This document shows positions 35,415 through 45,057 of a stretch of DNA of 64,000 bases, piece by piece (positions within the stretch are counted from its first letter, which is position 1; each line of letters begins with the position of its first letter). The position numbers and the translations under genes were made by a program. The stretch is from Halobacillus mangrovi (GTDB taxonomy: Bacteria; Bacillota; Bacilli; Bacillales; Halobacillaceae). The notes below the pieces were generated by a model that saw only the letters and a list, made by a program, of their open reading frames with translations, searched no databases and had not been told where the DNA came from. The stretch lies in assembly GCF_002097535.1 (NCBI RefSeq), contig NZ_CP020772.1, forward strand, positions 1,302,001-1,366,000. The letters run 5' to 3'.

Positions 35415-36773
35415 TTATTTAATAGAAAACTCTTCTTTTTTCAAAAGTTCTTCAGGGGTTTTTCCAATCTCAGATTGATGAAAGTAATCTCTGATTACAC
35501 CGTCATGCAAGTAGTTGATGATAGAAACCATCGTCATCCCTTGATCGAGTGCAAGATATGCATTTGTCACTTCACCTGTTTCTACATTTAAAGAGTCCAA
35601 GAATCCATACTTACTATAAGTGTCGAAACGTTTCAATGTTTGCATATTCTCGAATGCTTCCATCGGTGTATATTCAAGCGAAAGAAATGTTGCGTGCGGC
35701 GTAACGGTCCCGTCAGCCTTGTATCCATCCATTCCAAGAGGAGTAGCGGCAAATTCAGAGTAGCCGTCTGGAGTTGCCGCTGGTGACATTCCCCAAGCTT
35801 CATAGCCTTGCTCTTTTGCGTACTCGATTTGAATTTCAGCATGGCGCTGGTTGTTCAGCCCAAGGGCATCTTTCCCAAGTTCTTTTTCTTTCAAAACAAG
35901 TTGAGGCATAAGCGCTTCAAACATGCTGCCTCCCCAGCTTGGTACATACTTTTTACCGTTGTAGCTGTAGTGGCCTTCAAAGACTTCTACTCCATCATAA
36001 GTGGTCGTGTATCCTTCAGGTGTTTGCTGCTGCCAATCCCAGCTTGCAGGCATGGTGCGGTCCATCATCCACCAGTGTTCTTTAGGAACATCGCCTTTAC
36101 CGATGGCAATGTAGCTTGCGACCCGTGGCTCTGTATAGAAAGCGCCGTAATGGTGCGAGGTATAGCTTTCTGCTGCAACATCATAGCCGCCTCTCATTTG
36201 CCCAACTTCCGGTGTATAAAGCACAGAGTAGTCCATGTTCTGAACCAGTTTATTGGACTGTTCGAACAACTCTGGATAGGCTTGTCCTACAACTACCAAG
36301 CCTGCAGACAGCCATCCATTATCGACGGTAGAAATGAACTCACCCCAGTCTTTATAGAGTGATCCATCAGAGGTGTTGTACCAGTTGTAAAAGAGCCCAT
36401 TCCACTTTTTCATATCTTCGAGGGAATTCAATGTTGTTTGGATTTTTTCAATCGATTCTTCGCGGGAAATCAGTCCTGATTCTTCAGCAGCAATTGTACT
36501 CATCATGTACATTCCGATATTGGTAGGGGAGGTGTGTTTTTGTGCGGTCATTTCTCCGTCTTCACTATAACGTACGGCATCATAAGTAAGGCCGGTTTCT
36601 TCAACTGTAAACTCTTCAAAATATCGATACGTTTTCTTTGATACCGCTTTCAATTGTTTCGATAAAGCAACCTCTTTACCTTTTGATATGGCAAAAGAGG
36701 ATACAGGGAATACAGTGCTTATCGCTAAGATGACAGCTAAGAACAAAGTCGTGTACTTTTTCAATAAATTCAC
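35415..36773 (-). CDS. Secreted glucoamylase-like glycoside hydrolase (PF10091, GH144-type)
   Basis: This 452-residue exported protein has a signal peptide of about 29 residues (VILAISTVFPVSSFA). It then has an all-helical (alpha/alpha)6-type domain with TSPTNIGMYM near residue 81, KWNGLFYNWY near residue 118, and SWGGSMFEALMPQL near residue 277. These match the glycoamylase/PF10091 family, whose characterised relatives (GH144) are endo-beta-1,2-glucanases. It is placed next to a sugar ABC operon and GH3 enzyme and carries the same GAAACGTTTC operator, so it probably makes the oligosaccharides they import. Substrate remains inference. Confidence 0.8.
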   Translation of the reverse strand: MNLLKKYTTLFLAVILAISTVFPVSSFAISKGKEVALSKQLKAVSKKTYRYFEEFTVEETGLTYDAVRYSEDGEMTAQKHTSPTNIGMYMMSTIAAEESGLISREESIEKIQTTLNSLEDMKKWNGLFYNWYNTSDGSLYKDWGEFISTVDNGWLSAGLVVVGQAYPELFEQSNKLVQNMDYSVLYTPEVGQMRGGYDVAAESYTSHHYGAFYTEPRVASYIAIGKGDVPKEHWWMMDRTMPASWDWQQQTPEGYTTTYDGVEVFEGHYSYNGKKYVPSWGGSMFEALMPQLVLKEKELGKDALGLNNQRHAEIQIEYAKEQGYEAWGMSPAATPDGYSEFAATPLGMDGYKADGTVTPHATFLSLEYTPMEAFENMQTLKRFDTYSKYGFLDSLNVETGEVTNAYLALDQGMTMVSIINYLHDGVIRDYFHQSEIGKTPEELLKKEEFSIK

Positions 36774-36792
36774 TTCCTTTTAATGATTTAGT

Positions 36793-36809
36793 GAAACGTT
36801 TCAATTATA
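36793..36809 (-). promoter_or_regulatory. Operator and -10 of the GH144-type gene
   Basis: GAAACGTTTC (36793-36802) lies next to a minus-strand TATAAT (36804-36809), upstream of the secreted hydrolase. No good -35 is visible. It is the third copy of the operator in the locus. Confidence 0.65.
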
Positions 36810-36884
36810 AGTTTACAGAAGATGAAACCTAAGATAAATAATGTAATAGTAGGAAATATGATACTAGTTAGAAAGTTGGGGGAT

Positions 36885-36900
36885 TCTGGATGACCTGAGG
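36885..36900. repeat. CTGGATGACCTGAGG dispersed repeat, copy 1
   Basis: TCTGGATGACCTGAGG here is identical over 16 bases to 44959-44974, where it forms one arm of an 18-bp hairpin. This copy is a single arm in non-coding DNA. Confidence 0.65.
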
Positions 36901-36917
36901 ACTTTTCATGGTTTATC

Positions 36918-37000
36918 GGCTATTTAGGGTGAAATTTCGGCGAACGCTGATATATATCGGCGAATGACGATTTATATCAGCGAAAAAACCTACATATCAG
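36918..37000. repeat. ATATATCGGC/ATATCAGCGAA repeats, left of the NERD gene
   Basis: Several related units occur: TTTCGGCGAA, CGCTGATATATATCGGC (36945-36961), CGGCGAATGACG, TTATATCAGCGAAAAAAC and ACATATCAG. The 17-mer at 36945 recurs exactly at 38078-38094, on the other side of the NERD gene. Confidence 0.7.
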
Positions 37001-37013
37001 TAATCCACTAGAA

Positions 37014-37949
37014 TTATGGTTCTAAGTAGTACTTCCTGCCTTTATTTTGCCCTTGCTGTTCTAACGATAAAGATTGTAGGATCCTTTTTGTAACTGAAGG
37101 AGAATCAAGACGAAGAAATCTCTTTGCTTTTTCATTAGTAATCTCACTACCGAATAATAATTTGTAATCCTTTAAAGCTTCAATATGCGCCTGTTTGTCT
37201 GAACATCGGCACTTAGGACAGTACCATGTTCCATGATGTCTCTGTAAAGGTGTGTAGCTGCATGAACTGCAATAAACGCCTGTTTTCACATCCGATGGTT
37301 TAACATCGATTGTTCTTAAATAGTTGAAAGAAGATGGCTGGTGAGCCTTTAGTAGAGCAGTTGATAATTCTTGGAGTTTAGCTGTTGAAAGGGGAGTGGG
37401 AACTTGGAGAGTATCCAAATTATTAATCTTTTCAGGTAGGTCATACGTGCGAATGACTATGTCTTCCTCTTGAGTGTTTGATCGAATCACACATAAGGGG
37501 TGACTATTCGTAACGAGGCAGTAGATAGAGGGGATAGGAAAAGAATGGAGGGAAAGCCATTTCTGAAGTTGGTCTTTATGGCGATTTACCTGATGGATCG
37601 GATTATCAAACCCTTGATGATCATCTCTTATTAGTTGTTTATCATCATAATATAAGGTACCTGCCATATATTTTGCTTCTATCAGAAGGATCCATTTTCT
37701 AGTTAGGATTAGCGCGTCATTCTGAAAGAAGTGGGTACCATCCCATAATCGTAAATCGAAATAAATTAAGTGGTCTTTGGTACAAAAGGAGAGGGGATAA
37801 TTGAGAGCCAACTCACCTTTTTGTCCAGCGAGTTCTGAGGATAATTTTTCTTTTATTAGTTTGAAGTTGGGGTGGGTGTTTACTAGTCTTCTTTCTAAAA
37901 CTTCTAACTGCCTTAAGCTTAATGAAGTTTCTCGCTCTTTAATAATCAT
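37014..37949 (-). CDS. NERD domain-containing protein with zinc ribbon
   Basis: This 311-residue cytoplasmic protein has a nuclease-related (NERD) domain at about residues 35-150, including LIEAKYMAGTLYYD, which resembles the catalytic E-x-K of restriction-endonuclease-like folds. It then has a four-cysteine zinc ribbon (CSSC, then CPKC) near residues 233-255 and a C-terminal segment that may be a small helical domain. It probably acts on DNA or RNA, but no substrate is known. It is isolated, minus strand, and flanked on both sides by short repeats. AAAGGTGATG precedes the ATG. Confidence 0.82.
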   Translation of the reverse strand: MIIKERETSLSLRQLEVLERRLVNTHPNFKLIKEKLSSELAGQKGELALNYPLSFCTKDHLIYFDLRLWDGTHFFQNDALILTRKWILLIEAKYMAGTLYYDDKQLIRDDHQGFDNPIHQVNRHKDQLQKWLSLHSFPIPSIYCLVTNSHPLCVIRSNTQEEDIVIRTYDLPEKINNLDTLQVPTPLSTAKLQELSTALLKAHQPSSFNYLRTIDVKPSDVKTGVYCSSCSYTPLQRHHGTWYCPKCRCSDKQAHIEALKDYKLLFGSEITNEKAKRFLRLDSPSVTKRILQSLSLEQQGQNKGRKYYLEP

Positions 37950-38059
37950 AGACTCATCACCTTTCTGTACTTAATAGTTAGGCATTAGAAGTCTTAAATC
38001 CTTCGTGAGATATAATTTTGATAAGTATCACAAATATTTACTTGAAAAAGGATTTTTTT

Positions 38060-38117
38060 AGTCCGGATATCAGCGATCGCTGATATATATCGGCAAGAAA
38101 TGAAATATATCAGCGAA
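38060..38117. repeat. ATATATCGGC/ATATCAGCGAA repeats, right of the NERD gene
   Basis: GGATATCAGCGATCGCTGATATATATCGGC and AAATATATCAGCGAACC units match the cluster at 36918-37000. The shared 17-mer is at 38078-38094. ATCAGCGATCGCTGAT is itself a perfect palindrome. Confidence 0.7.
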
Positions 38118-38135
38118 CCGCCAAGTAAAACAAAG

Positions 38136-39980
<1,845 letters not shown>

Positions 39981-40025
39981 TTAAACCCTATGATAATAGA
40001 ATTTAAAATAATATAGGATTTTGTC

Positions 40026-40091
40026 AGAAAACGCTTGCAAAAATAATGTGGGTTTGTATAATAAGAATCAAGAAGTGTGCAATCGTTTTCA
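40026..40091 (+). promoter_or_regulatory. Maltodextrin operon promoter with two LacI/CcpA-type operators
   Basis: TTGCAA (40035-40040), 16 bases, then TATAAT (40057-40062) form the promoter. One operator-like site, AGAAAACGCTTGCA (40026-40039), overlaps the -35. A second, TGCAATCGTTTTCA (40078-40091), lies downstream of the -10 and differs from the cre consensus at one base. Both the local LacI repressor and CcpA could bind. Confidence 0.6.
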
Positions 40092-40107
40092 CTAACTTTT
40101 GCACGTG

Positions 40108-40124
40108 TTCACGTCTAACGTGAA
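40108..40124 (+). other. Leader hairpin TTCACGT/ACGTGAA
   Basis: TTCACGT and ACGTGAA pair perfectly around CTA in the transcribed leader of the maltodextrin operon, 11 bases before the ribosome site. It may stabilise the message or bind a regulator. Confidence 0.4.
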
Positions 40125-40151
40125 GTGAAAATTTTAAGGGGGAACTTTTTG

Positions 40152-41450
40152 ATGAAGAAATGGTTAAGTGTTTTATTCGTCGCCTTTCTTGCTGTTGGTT
40201 TGTTGGCTGCCTGTGCGCCTGATCGCGAAGAAGAGGCTAGCTCAGGAGGATCAGATAGTGAAGGAAATTCATCTTCTGAAGATGGCATGCCAGAGAAACC
40301 TGAAAAACTAGTAATCTGGGAAGATAAAGAAAGAGGAATCGGGCTTGAGCCTGCCATTGCTAGTTTCGAAGAAGAGTATGGAATTGAAGTAGAATATGAA
40401 GAATTAGATATGGCAAGTGACATGCGTGAACGTCTACGTTTAGATGGTCCAGCTGGCACGGGTCCAGATGTATTGACTATTCCACATGACCAAATCGGCC
40501 AGTTAGCTACTGAAGGACTTCTCGAACCATTACAAGTGGAAAGCTCTGTAACTGATATTTACACAGAAGCTTCTGTACAAGCACAGACATATGATGGCAA
40601 ATTATATGGTCTACCGAAGTCTACTGAAACTCCGGTTTTCATTTATAACAAAGAACATATGCAAGAAGTTCCAGAAAACTTTGATGAGCTTTTCGAGTTC
40701 TCTAAAGAGTTTGCTGGAAAAGAGAAATACGGTTTCCTAGCTCTTTGGGACAACTTCTACTTTGGTAACGCAATCATGTCTGGCTATGGTGGTTATGTAT
40801 TTGATCGTGCAGAAGGCACATTAAACCCTCAAGACCTGGGATTGAATAATGAAGGTGCTGTTGAAGGAGCTCAATACATTCAAAAATGGTATGAAGAAAT
40901 TTTCCCAAGTGGAATTGTTGGTGAAAGTGGAGGATCTGCTAAAGACGGTTTATTCCAAGATGGCAATGTAGCCTCTATGATGGATGGTCCTTGGGCTTAT
41001 CAAGCTCTAGACGATGCAGGAATTGATTTTGGTGTAGCTCCACTACCAAAACTTCCAAATGGTGAATATCCACAAACGTTCATTGGAGTTAAAGGATGGC
41101 ACGTTTCTGCAATGTCTGAGAATAAAGAATGGTCTACGAAGCTCGTAGAGTGGATTGCCAACGAAGAAAACGCGAAAATCCGTTTTGAAGAAACAGGTGA
41201 AATTCCACCAGTCAAATCTCTTATCGAAGATCCAATTATTGCAGATAACGAAAGAGCATCCGCCGTTGCAATTCAATCTGAACGTGGTGTTCCAATGCCT
41301 AACATTCCTGAAATGAGTGAAGTTTGGGAGCCAATGGCACAAGCACTGCAATTGGTTGCTACAGGAAAATCTTCTCCTGAAGATGCACTGAACGAAGGGG
41401 TAGACACAATTAGTAAACAAATTGAATTGAATCACTCTGGTAACGAATAA
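40152..41450 (+). CDS. mdxE: Maltodextrin-binding lipoprotein (MdxE/MalE-like)
   Basis: This 432-residue lipoprotein has lipobox VGLLAAC (Cys about 20), a Ser/Glu-rich linker, and a family 1 binding fold with GTGPDVLTIPHDQIGQLA and MDGPWAYQAL motifs typical of maltodextrin-binding proteins. ATG 40152 is chosen because AAGGGGGAAC precedes it; an upstream GTG has no site. It is the first gene of an operon with MdxF/G-like permeases, beside a cyclomaltodextrinase, so maltodextrin is the likely ligand. Confidence 0.88.
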   Translation: MKKWLSVLFVAFLAVGLLAACAPDREEEASSGGSDSEGNSSSEDGMPEKPEKLVIWEDKERGIGLEPAIASFEEEYGIEVEYEELDMASDMRERLRLDGPAGTGPDVLTIPHDQIGQLATEGLLEPLQVESSVTDIYTEASVQAQTYDGKLYGLPKSTETPVFIYNKEHMQEVPENFDELFEFSKEFAGKEKYGFLALWDNFYFGNAIMSGYGGYVFDRAEGTLNPQDLGLNNEGAVEGAQYIQKWYEEIFPSGIVGESGGSAKDGLFQDGNVASMMDGPWAYQALDDAGIDFGVAPLPKLPNGEYPQTFIGVKGWHVSAMSENKEWSTKLVEWIANEENAKIRFEETGEIPPVKSLIEDPIIADNERASAVAIQSERGVPMPNIPEMSEVWEPMAQALQLVATGKSSPEDALNEGVDTISKQIELNHSGNE

Positions 41451-41455
41451 ACGGG

Positions 41456-41496
41456 CGAGGCAGTACCCGGGTAAAAACGGGTGCTGCTTCTTTTTT
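41456..41496 (+). terminator. Attenuator after the maltodextrin-binding protein
   Basis: GCAGTACCCG pairs with CGGGTGCTGC, followed by TTCTTTTTT. As in the other sugar operon, it sits between the binding protein and permease genes. Confidence 0.7.
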
Positions 41497-41528
41497 AAAG
41501 AAGAGCATGGAGAGAAAGGAGCCTGAAC

Positions 41529-42818
41529 ATGGGGGAGAATGAAAACCAATACCAGTCAAATCATAGGAAAATAGCTTTAGCGCTATCGATTATTCCAGGG
41601 CTCGGACAGATCTATAATAAGCAGTTGATTAAAGGGATAGTCTTTCTCATTTTGACAGCATCTTTTGTCATTGCTTTTAAGGATTTAATCCAGTTCGGAT
41701 TCTGGGGGCTAATCACTCTTGGAATCGATCCCGCCTATGACCATTCCATTACGCTTTTGGTAGAAGGGATCTTGACGGTTATCGTCACCATACTAGGATT
41801 AGGCATTTACATTTTTAACTTAAGAGATGCTTTCAAAGTGGGCAAGCAAAGGGATAGAAATGAAAATCCGAACTCGATTCGTCAGCAATATCACAATTTG
41901 GTTGGAGCCGGATTCCCATACTTAATGATGACCCCAGGGTTTTTATTGTTAATCTTTGTTGTTATTTTCCCGATTCTTTTCGTTGTTTTACTGTCGTTTA
42001 CAAACTATGATTTATACCATTCACCTCCTGCAAGTCTAGTAGACTGGGTCTGGTTCAAGAACTTCATTGAGATCTTTAGTATTCCAATTTGGCGTGAAAC
42101 GTTCTTCAGCGTTTTAGCATGGACAGTTATTTGGACATTTGGGGCGACTACACTCCAAATTGCTTTAGGAATTTTCCTGGCCGTTCTGATGAATCAGAAA
42201 GAAATCAAGTTCCAAAAAATCTTCCGTACCATTTTCATTTTGCCTTGGGCAGTTCCAGCCTTCGTTTCCATTCTAGTTTTTGCTGGAATGTTTAATGAGA
42301 CGTTTGGAACGATTAACAATGATATCCTTGCTATTTTTGGGTTAGGGGATATCCCGTGGTTAACGAATCCTGTTTATACAAAAATTGCTCTGATTATGAT
42401 TCAGACATGGCTGGGCTTTCCGTTCATTTTTGCCATGGTTACAGGGGTCCTTCAATCGATCCCGAATGAGCTGTATGAAGCGGCTGAAGTGGATGGAGCT
42501 ACGATTATTCAGAAGTTCAAGAATATTACGCTTCCACTTGTCCTTTATGCCACAGCTCCGATTTTGATTACGCAATACACGTTTAACTTTAATAACTTTA
42601 ATGTAATCTTCCTTTTCAATGGCGGAGGACCTGCAGTACCCGGACAAAACGCAGGAGGTACAGATATCTTGATCTCTTGGATCTATTCCTTGACGATGAC
42701 TTCTGCCCAGTACGGAAAAGCTGCAGCTATCACGATGATTCTATCGTTAATCGTTATTGCTGTCGCGCTATGGCAGTTTAGAAGAACGAAATCATTCCAA
42801 GAAGAGGATATGATGTAA
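41529..42818 (+). CDS. mdxF: Maltodextrin ABC permease MdxF/MalF-like
   Basis: This 429-residue permease has about eight hydrophobic segments. The N-terminal extension (first about 125 residues, including an IPGLGQIYNKQLIKG motif) is a feature of MdxF-type maltodextrin permeases. The EAA loop ELYEAAEVDGATIIQKFKNI lies near residue 315. It follows the attenuator and pairs with the next gene, which starts one base after its stop. Confidence 0.88.
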   Translation: MGENENQYQSNHRKIALALSIIPGLGQIYNKQLIKGIVFLILTASFVIAFKDLIQFGFWGLITLGIDPAYDHSITLLVEGILTVIVTILGLGIYIFNLRDAFKVGKQRDRNENPNSIRQQYHNLVGAGFPYLMMTPGFLLLIFVVIFPILFVVLLSFTNYDLYHSPPASLVDWVWFKNFIEIFSIPIWRETFFSVLAWTVIWTFGATTLQIALGIFLAVLMNQKEIKFQKIFRTIFILPWAVPAFVSILVFAGMFNETFGTINNDILAIFGLGDIPWLTNPVYTKIALIMIQTWLGFPFIFAMVTGVLQSIPNELYEAAEVDGATIIQKFKNITLPLVLYATAPILITQYTFNFNNFNVIFLFNGGGPAVPGQNAGGTDILISWIYSLTMTSAQYGKAAAITMILSLIVIAVALWQFRRTKSFQEEDMM

Positions 42819-42819
42819 T

Positions 42820-43662
42820 ATGAAGAGAAACAGAGGAAAAACACTACAGCTGACGTTGTCCTATTTAGTGATTGCGGTTATGTGCGTGATTATTTTGTAT
42901 CCGATTTTGTGGATCGTCGGGTCTTCTCTTAACCCAGGGAACAGTTTATCCGGGTCATCCATGATCCCATCGGATGCAACCTTCAAGCATTATAAGGAAT
43001 TATTCAATCCTGCAGAAAGTGATTATCTAATTTGGTATTGGAATACACTGAAAATTTGTATTCTAACCATGGTTCTTTCCGTCATTCTTGTTTGTTTAAC
43101 GGCCTATTCTTTTTCAAGGTTCCGTTTTATCGGCAGAAAGAATGGATTGATGACATTCTTAATTCTGCAAATGATCCCGAACTTTGCGGCTTTGATCGCT
43201 ATCTATGCTTTGGCTAACTTGACTGGGTTAATTGACACACACTTGTCCCTCATCCTTGTTTACACAGGTGGAGCGATACCGATGAACACGTATCTAATGA
43301 AAGGATATTTAGACACAATTCCTAGAGAGCTCGATGAATCTGCTCGAATGGACGGAGCGGGAAACTTCCGGATCTTCTGGCAAATTGTCATGCCACTTGC
43401 AAAACCGATGATTGCCGTTATCTGCTTGTTTACCTTCATTACGCCATTTACAGACTTTATCCTGGCGCGAATTCTTCTGCGTACGGATGAGAAACTTACG
43501 CTTGCCGTTGGTCTATATGAAATGATTTCTGATCAGTTCGGTAATGAGTTTACATTGTTTGCTGCAGGTTCTGTGTTAATCGCGGTCCCAATCTCGATTC
43601 TTTTCTTATCCCTGCAAAAGTATTTCGTCTCCGGTTTGACAGCGGGAGGTACGAAAGGATAA
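42820..43662 (+). CDS. mdxG: Maltodextrin ABC permease MdxG/MalG-like
   Basis: This 280-residue permease has six hydrophobic segments, the EAA loop ELDESARMDGAGNFRIFWQI near residue 168 (Glu-Ser instead of Glu-Ala) and a C-terminal YFVSGLTAGGTKG tail. It starts immediately after MdxF. As in the first sugar locus no ATPase gene is included, so a shared ATPase is needed. Confidence 0.88.
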   Translation: MKRNRGKTLQLTLSYLVIAVMCVIILYPILWIVGSSLNPGNSLSGSSMIPSDATFKHYKELFNPAESDYLIWYWNTLKICILTMVLSVILVCLTAYSFSRFRFIGRKNGLMTFLILQMIPNFAALIAIYALANLTGLIDTHLSLILVYTGGAIPMNTYLMKGYLDTIPRELDESARMDGAGNFRIFWQIVMPLAKPMIAVICLFTFITPFTDFILARILLRTDEKLTLAVGLYEMISDQFGNEFTLFAAGSVLIAVPISILFLSLQKYFVSGLTAGGTKG

Positions 43663-43680
43663 TCTTTTTCAAAGTAGGAG

Positions 43681-43718
43681 GAAGCGGAATGTACAAGAAC
43701 ATTCCGCTTCTGCTTTAT
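43681..43718 (+). terminator. Terminator of the maltodextrin transporter operon
   Basis: GAAGCGGAATGT pairs with ACATTCCGCTTC around ACAAGA-type loop bases, followed by a T-rich stretch. Confidence 0.75.
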
Positions 43719-43793
43719 TAAACATTTCTCTTCAATTAAAAGAGAAAATGATATAAAAGAACTGTAAGAATAGTCATATTAGGCTACAATAGA

Positions 43794-43807
43794 AGATAAC
43801 GTTTTCA
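43794..43807. promoter_or_regulatory. Operator-like site before the LacI gene
   Basis: AGATAACGTTTTCA differs from the cre consensus at one base and resembles the operator at 40078. It lies 17 bases before the regulator, so autoregulation or CcpA control is likely. Confidence 0.5.
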
Positions 43808-43823
43808 ATAGAAGGTGATCGTA

Positions 43824-44864
43824 ATGGGAGTGACAATTAAAGATGTGGCAAAAGCGGCAGGAGTAGCCCCGTCTACGGTATCCCGTGTTATCGCTGACCA
43901 TCCGCGGATCAGTGAAGCTACAAAAAAACGGGTAAAAAAAGCGATGAAGGAAATGGGCTATCATCCGAATGCTAATGCGAGGAGTCTGGCGAATCGCTCG
44001 AGCCAGTCGATCGGTGTGGTGATGCCGTCTAGTGCGGATAAAGCTCTCCAAAACCCGTTCTTTCCAGAAGTGTTACGGGGGATAAGCGGAATTGCACATA
44101 AGATGGATTATTCTCTGCTTCTTGCTACAGGTGAGACGGGTACGGAAATGCTCGAGGGTGTAGAGCGTATGGTCTACAGCAACCGTGTGGATGGAATTAT
44201 TTTGCTATACTCGCAGATTGATGATCCAGTCATTAACTTTTTGCTGGAACAAAACTTTCCTTTTGTCATTATCGGAAAACCATCAGAGCGGATCGACGAA
44301 ATTACACACGTGGATAATGATAATGTAAGTGGTGGAAGAGAGATTACGAAACACTTAATCAGCCTAGGCCATGAACGCATTGCCTTTATCGGCGGATCGA
44401 CGGACCTTATCGTAACCGTTGACCGAATGCGTGGATATCAGATGGCTCTTGAAGAAGCAGGGCTACCGTATTTGGATGAATACAGAGTTCATACGGAATT
44501 CCTTAAGTCAGGCGGTCAACAAGCGGTAAACGAGTTGTTTGCCCTGCCAGAACCACCGACTGGCCTTGTCATCGCTGATGATCTTATGAGCATTGGTGTT
44601 GTGAATATGTTGGAAGAGTGCAATAAGCGGGTGCCGGATGATCTCTCTATCGTAAGTTTTAATAACGTCTATTTATCTGAGATCACACGGCCACCACTGA
44701 CTACTGTCGACATTCATATCTATGAACTGGGTGTACAGGCAGCTAAATGTTTAATAGCAAAAGTGAAAGACAAAACGGAGCCTGCCAAACGAATTATCGT
44801 TCCGTTTGATATTAAATACCGCTCCTCCACCAAAGCAAACGAAGCACCGACCCGTAACATCTAA
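43824..44864 (+). CDS. LacI-family regulator of the maltodextrin locus (MdxR/MalR-like)
   Basis: This 346-residue repressor has an N-terminal helix-turn-helix (TIKDVAKAAGVAPSTVSRVI, residues 3-22) and a PBP-type effector domain. The late motif reads SIVSFNNVYLSEITRPPLTT, with Asn-Asn where most LacI proteins have Asp-Asp; MalR-type members share this. I place the start at ATG 43824 with AAGGTGA ahead. It probably controls the flanking GH13 and MdxEFG genes through CAANCGNTTNC sites. Confidence 0.88.
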   Translation: MGVTIKDVAKAAGVAPSTVSRVIADHPRISEATKKRVKKAMKEMGYHPNANARSLANRSSQSIGVVMPSSADKALQNPFFPEVLRGISGIAHKMDYSLLLATGETGTEMLEGVERMVYSNRVDGIILLYSQIDDPVINFLLEQNFPFVIIGKPSERIDEITHVDNDNVSGGREITKHLISLGHERIAFIGGSTDLIVTVDRMRGYQMALEEAGLPYLDEYRVHTEFLKSGGQQAVNELFALPEPPTGLVIADDLMSIGVVNMLEECNKRVPDDLSIVSFNNVYLSEITRPPLTTVDIHIYELGVQAAKCLIAKVKDKTEPAKRIIVPFDIKYRSSTKANEAPTRNI

Positions 44865-44890
44865 TCCTACGGGCCAGGTGCTTCTTTGTT
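44841..44890 (+). terminator. Terminator overlapping the end of the LacI gene
   Basis: GAAGCACC (44841-44848), inside the coding end, pairs with GGTGCTTC (44877-44884), supported by inner ACCCGT and ACGGG. TTTG follows. The stop codon lies in the loop. Confidence 0.65.
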
Positions 44891-44938
44891 TTGTAGATGT
44901 TATGGGAAAAACTGTCTCCTCAGGTCATCCACATATTT

Positions 44939-44990
44939 CCACCTCAGGTCATCCAGAATCTGGATGACCTGAGGTGGGTGTTTTTTTCTT
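44939..44990. repeat. Perfect 18-bp inverted repeat of the CTGGATGACCTGAGG family
   Basis: The 18-base arm 44939-44956 pairs without mismatch with 44960-44977 around AAT, followed by a run of seven T. One further left-arm copy, CCTCAGGTCATCCA, lies at 44918-44931. It looks and would act like a strong terminator, but the arm also occurs alone at 36885-36900, so it belongs to a dispersed family. Confidence 0.8.
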
Positions 44991-45057
44991 TTTGCATCTG
45001 CAGCTGATTTTAGTTAGTCTATAAGGTGATGTTCTAAGATATAAGAGGGGAATTGTA

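Noticed and set aside
35625..35634. GAAACGTTTC inside the GH144-type gene
   Set aside because: The palindrome arises from codons for Lys-Arg-Phe-Asp in the coding frame, far from a promoter. A similar copy at 39194-39203 lies inside the GH13 gene. Both are likely chance.
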